Shown here: one piece after another, positions 61,588 through 64,000 of the stretch | Position numbering within the stretch: position 1 is the stretch's first letter | Layout: every line of letters starts with the position of its first letter | Assembly (NCBI RefSeq): GCF_018785265.1 | Contig: NZ_WQPK01000041.1 | Location: 1-64,000 of the forward strand | DNA: 64,000 nucleotides | Source: Collinsella aerofaciens | GTDB lineage: Bacteria; Actinomycetota; Coriobacteriia; Coriobacteriales; Coriobacteriaceae | Direction: 5' to 3' | Made by a program: the position numbers and the translations under genes | Notes under the pieces: model-generated | The model's database searches: none | Told to the model about the DNA's origin: nothing | Seen by the model: only the letters and a program-made list of their open reading frames with translations

Positions 61588-62613
61588 CTAGCGTGCTGCG
61601 TACTCGAGCATACGGTCGAGCGTGAGCTTGGCCTGGTCGGCAGCCTCGTCCGACACGCCGATCTGCACCTCGCCCTCGCCCGTCTCCAGGCAGCGCACGA
61701 GCTTCTCGAGCGTGATGAGATCCATGTTGACGCAGGTGGGCTGCACCGCGGGGAAGTAGAACTTCTTGCCGGTGCCCTGGCAGCGGCGCTCGAGCTCGTA
61801 GAGCACGCCGCGGACCGTCACGATGATGAATTCGCTCGCGCCGGACTCCTCGGCATACTTGATGATGCCGGCGGTGGAGCCGATGTAGTCGGCCTCGGCC
61901 AGGACGTCGGCCTTGCACTCGGGGTGCGCCAGCACGAGCGCGTCGGGGTGGGCCTCCGTCGCGTCGACGATCTGCTCGACGGTGATGATGTGATGGCGCG
62001 GGCAGTAGCCGTTGTTGAGGATGACGTGCTTTTGCGGCACCTGCTCGGCTACGAAGCGTCCCAGGTTTTGGTCGGGAATGAACAGAATATGCTGCTGCGG
62101 CAGCTCGGACACGATCTTAACGGCGTTGGAACTGGTGACGCACACGTCGCTCCAGCTCTTGATCTCGACCGTGGAGTTGACGTAGCACACCACGGCCAGG
62201 TCGTCGCCGTACTCGGCGCGCGCCGCGTCGACCGTCTCGCGCTTGACCATGTGCGCCATGGGACAGTCCGCGCCCGGCTCGGGCAGCAGCACGGTCTTAG
62301 TGGGATTGAGCAGCTTGGCGCTCTCGCCCATAAACTCCACGCCGCACAACACGATGGTCTGCTGCGGCAGGCTTTTGGCGAGCTTTGCCAGGTAGAAGCT
62401 ATCGCCGACGTAATCGGCAACGGCTTGGACCTCGGGCGCCACGTAATAGTGCGCCAGGATCACCGCGTCACGTTGGGTTTTTAGTTGCTGAATGGCCTCG
62501 ACGAGCTCTGCGGGCACCAGTGCCGCACGCTCCGTTGCCGTCGTTGCCGATGCCAGGCCGGCCGCGATATCGCGTGCAAGCTCCGACGCATCCATGTTCG
62601 CGCTCTGTGCCAT
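61588..62613 (-). CDS. nadA: Quinolinate synthase
   Basis: 341 residues from ATG 62613 (GAGAGGGG upstream). [4Fe-4S] cysteines in CGVEFMGESAKLLNP, HPECKADV and QPTCVNMD, plus ILAHYYVAPEVQAVADYVGDS split over residues 53-73. Condenses iminoaspartate with dihydroxyacetone phosphate. First gene of nadA-nadB-nadC-niaR; the de novo NAD pathway is complete to NaMN. Confidence 0.97.
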   Translation of the reverse strand: MAQSANMDASELARDIAAGLASATTATERAALVPAELVEAIQQLKTQRDAVILAHYYVAPEVQAVADYVGDSFYLAKLAKSLPQQTIVLCGVEFMGESAKLLNPTKTVLLPEPGADCPMAHMVKRETVDAARAEYGDDLAVVCYVNSTVEIKSWSDVCVTSSNAVKIVSELPQQHILFIPDQNLGRFVAEQVPQKHVILNNGYCPRHHIITVEQIVDATEAHPDALVLAHPECKADVLAEADYIGSTAGIIKYAEESGASEFIIVTVRGVLYELERRCQGTGKKFYFPAVQPTCVNMDLITLEKLVRCLETGEGEVQIGVSDEAADQAKLTLDRMLEYAAR

Positions 62614-62654
62614 CAAGGCCCCTCTCTTTTGGCGAATCTTGGGGCTTTAGTATG

Positions 62655-62698
62655 ACACCTAGGTTTACAGCTGACAAGACAGCTGTAAACCTAGGTGT
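62655..62698 (-). promoter_or_regulatory. NiaR operator candidate upstream of nadA
   Basis: Perfect inverted repeat with 19-bp arms 62655-62673 and 62680-62698 and a 6-nt centre. Each arm itself contains the palindromes ACCTAGGT and CAGCTG, so two ACCTAGGT sites (62657-62664, 62689-62696) are 32 bp apart, three helical turns. It lies 42 bp before the nadA ATG. The rest of the 292-bp gap to the LytTR gene has no other gene. Confidence 0.75.
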
Positions 62699-62905
62699 AA
62701 AGTTGAAATAAAGATTCAATCATGTGGCAGGTCCATTTTCGAACTGGCAAGCTGAGGATAGCTGAGCTCTCGATGGCGCAGGAGGCATCTTTCGCCACCG
62801 CAACACCGCTTGGCGCGAGCTGCACGCCGTGGGGCGCAAACGGTCCGCACCCCCGCAAGCGGCGCGTGCCCGATGTGGCAAAATCGAACTACTTAAGGGG
62901 GCCGA

Positions 62906-63628
62906 ATGCTCAAGATTATTGCCTGCGACGATGATGTCGCTTTTCTAGATAGACTGCACCGGATGATCGACCGTTGGTCGACCGAGACGGGCACGGCGGT
63001 CGATGTTGCGCTCGTCACGCGCGGCGAGGACCTGCTGGCCCGCCATGCCGCATCGCGCGCCGACATCATTCTGCTCGACATGATCATGCCGCTCGTCAAC
63101 GGCATGGACACCGCACGCGAACTGCGCCAGGCCGACACCGCCGTGCGCCTGGTGTTCCTCACCTCGTCGCCCGAGTTCGCGCTGGAATCCTACGAGGTCC
63201 GCGCCTTCGACTATCTGCTCAAGCCCGTGACTTACGAACGCCTGGCGAGATTACTCGACGAGCTTTCGAGCATGCGCCCGGCGGCAACCGACGAGCTCGT
63301 GATCAAAACTTCCTTTGGCTACCACGCCCTGCGCCTGTCCGACATCGAATATGCCGAGGCGCGCAACAAGCACGTGGTCTTCCACCTGCGCGACGGACGC
63401 GATATCGAGGCACTCGAGTCGTTCCGCAGCGTCGAGGACCGCTTGGAGCAAAACGCGGTCTTCTTTAAATGCCACCGCAGCTACCAGGTCAACCTGCGCA
63501 ATATCGATCACTTTGACCGCACGGACATCGTCATGCGCTCGGGCGCGTGCATCCCGCTTTCGCGCAGCTGCAAGCAGGGATTCCAAGACGCCTACTTTGC
63601 GGCGCGCTTTGAGGGCGGGAGGCGCTGA
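62906..63628 (+). CDS. LytTR-family response regulator
   Basis: 240 residues. Receiver domain with acidic pocket CDDD, phospho-Asp in IILLDMIMP (about 55), and the Lys in YLLKPVTYE; LytTR DNA-binding domain (about 130-235) with EARNKHVVFHL and FFKCHRSYQVNLRNI. AgrA/VirR-like. Overlaps the sensor gene by one base (TGATG), so they are a two-component pair. Confidence 0.94.
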   Translation: MLKIIACDDDVAFLDRLHRMIDRWSTETGTAVDVALVTRGEDLLARHAASRADIILLDMIMPLVNGMDTARELRQADTAVRLVFLTSSPEFALESYEVRAFDYLLKPVTYERLARLLDELSSMRPAATDELVIKTSFGYHALRLSDIEYAEARNKHVVFHLRDGRDIEALESFRSVEDRLEQNAVFFKCHRSYQVNLRNIDHFDRTDIVMRSGACIPLSRSCKQGFQDAYFAARFEGGRR

Positions 63629-64000
63629 TGGTCTCCTCGGTCGAAATGGTCCTTTGGGCAATCCACCACGCCACGACGCTGCTCTTTGGCGTCTTTGCCT
63701 CGGCGGCGCTGTGCGGTGTCGAGATCAACCGGCGTCATGCGCTTGAACTGGTGTTGGTCGGTGCCGTAACCGGCGCTGCCTTTTCGATCGCCAATGCCGT
63801 CGGCGGAGAGCTTTTCGCCCGCCAGGTATATCCGCTCGTCGTGCATCTGCCGCTCATCATCTATTTGTGCGCGCGCTACCGCCTGAGCCCGCTGCTTGCC
63901 GTGCTCGGCATTACGAGTGCCTATCTGAGCTGCCAGTTCAGCAATTGGATGGGCATCGCCGCATTTGCCGCAACCGATTCTCAGATCGCGTACTATCTGG
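63628..64000 (+). CDS. Sensor kinase, N-terminal part (cut by window end)
   Basis: 124 codons visible before the window stops. Polytopic: hydrophobic helices around residues 14-32, 40-60, 65-85 and 90-115, starting MVSSVEMVLWAIHHA. No catalytic domain is in view. Position after a LytTR regulator with overlapping start suggests an AgrC-like histidine kinase with a GHKL domain beyond the window; that part is inferred. Confidence 0.7.
   Translation, partial: MVSSVEMVLWAIHHATTLLFGVFASAALCGVEINRRHALELVLVGAVTGAAFSIANAVGGELFARQVYPLVVHLPLIIYLCARYRLSPLLAVLGITSAYLSCQFSNWMGIAAFAATDSQIAYYL

Overview
The window reads as a chromosomal segment of a high-GC Gram-positive gut bacterium of the class Coriobacteriia, most likely Collinsella or a close relative. 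This is inferred from gene content, not from a database search: an actinobacterial FHA/PP2C/SEDS/PBP/PknB cluster, a dnaK-grpE-dnaJ-hspR operon of actinobacterial type, a mannose-family PTS with its ManO (DUF956) partner, a NiaR-nadABC cluster and many intergenic palindromes.

Layout. 0-2.7 kb is AT-richer and holds a peptide-type ABC exporter and a decayed SAM methyltransferase, probably the remnant of an acquired cluster. 2.9-6.7 kb is a minus-strand operon of an anchored extracytoplasmic protein, a Ser/Thr kinase with a polytopic tail and an FHA protein. 6.9-11.2 kb carries recR, ybaB and dnaX, split by a small convergent membrane-protein gene. 11.3-22.4 kb holds a YcxB-like protein and then the plus-strand growth and signalling cluster: polytopic Ser/Thr kinase, FhaA, FhaB, PP2C phosphatase, a single-chain SEDS glycosyltransferase/class B PBP fusion, and PknB with four PASTA domains.

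22.6-31.97 kb is an integrated mobilizable element in the 3' end of tRNA-Arg(CCT), bounded by 48-bp direct repeats. It encodes a tyrosine integrase, an Xis-like protein, a DnaB-like ATPase, MobC, a VirD4-type coupling protein, a compact relaxase, a structured oriT-like region, an anchored zinc-ribbon surface protein and an XRE regulator. It has no visible T4SS channel genes, so it would need a helper.

32-36 kb carries manXYZ, manO and hypA. 36-43 kb has a large FeS/FAD oxidoreductase divergent from a TetR regulator with a DUF5692-like membrane protein, then an anchored surface protein related to the element's cargo, then an AAA/DUF4143 ATPase. 44-58 kb holds clpB, three small anchored proteins embedded in a regular array of palindromes, an aconitase-family hydratase, and hspR-dnaJ-grpE-dnaK. 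clpB and dnaK share an almost identical 27-bp operator-like sequence. 58-64 kb has a ferredoxin, niaR-nadC-nadB-nadA with a 19-bp-arm operator, and a LytTR regulator followed by a sensor gene cut by the window end.

The most novel-looking signals are: the 55-bp palindrome array with shared terminator-like palindromes around paralogous genes; the SEDS-PBP fusion in a cluster with two polytopic kinases; the tRNA-Arg element with an oriT candidate and a surface-protein cargo related to a nearby chromosomal gene; and the shared heat-shock operator.
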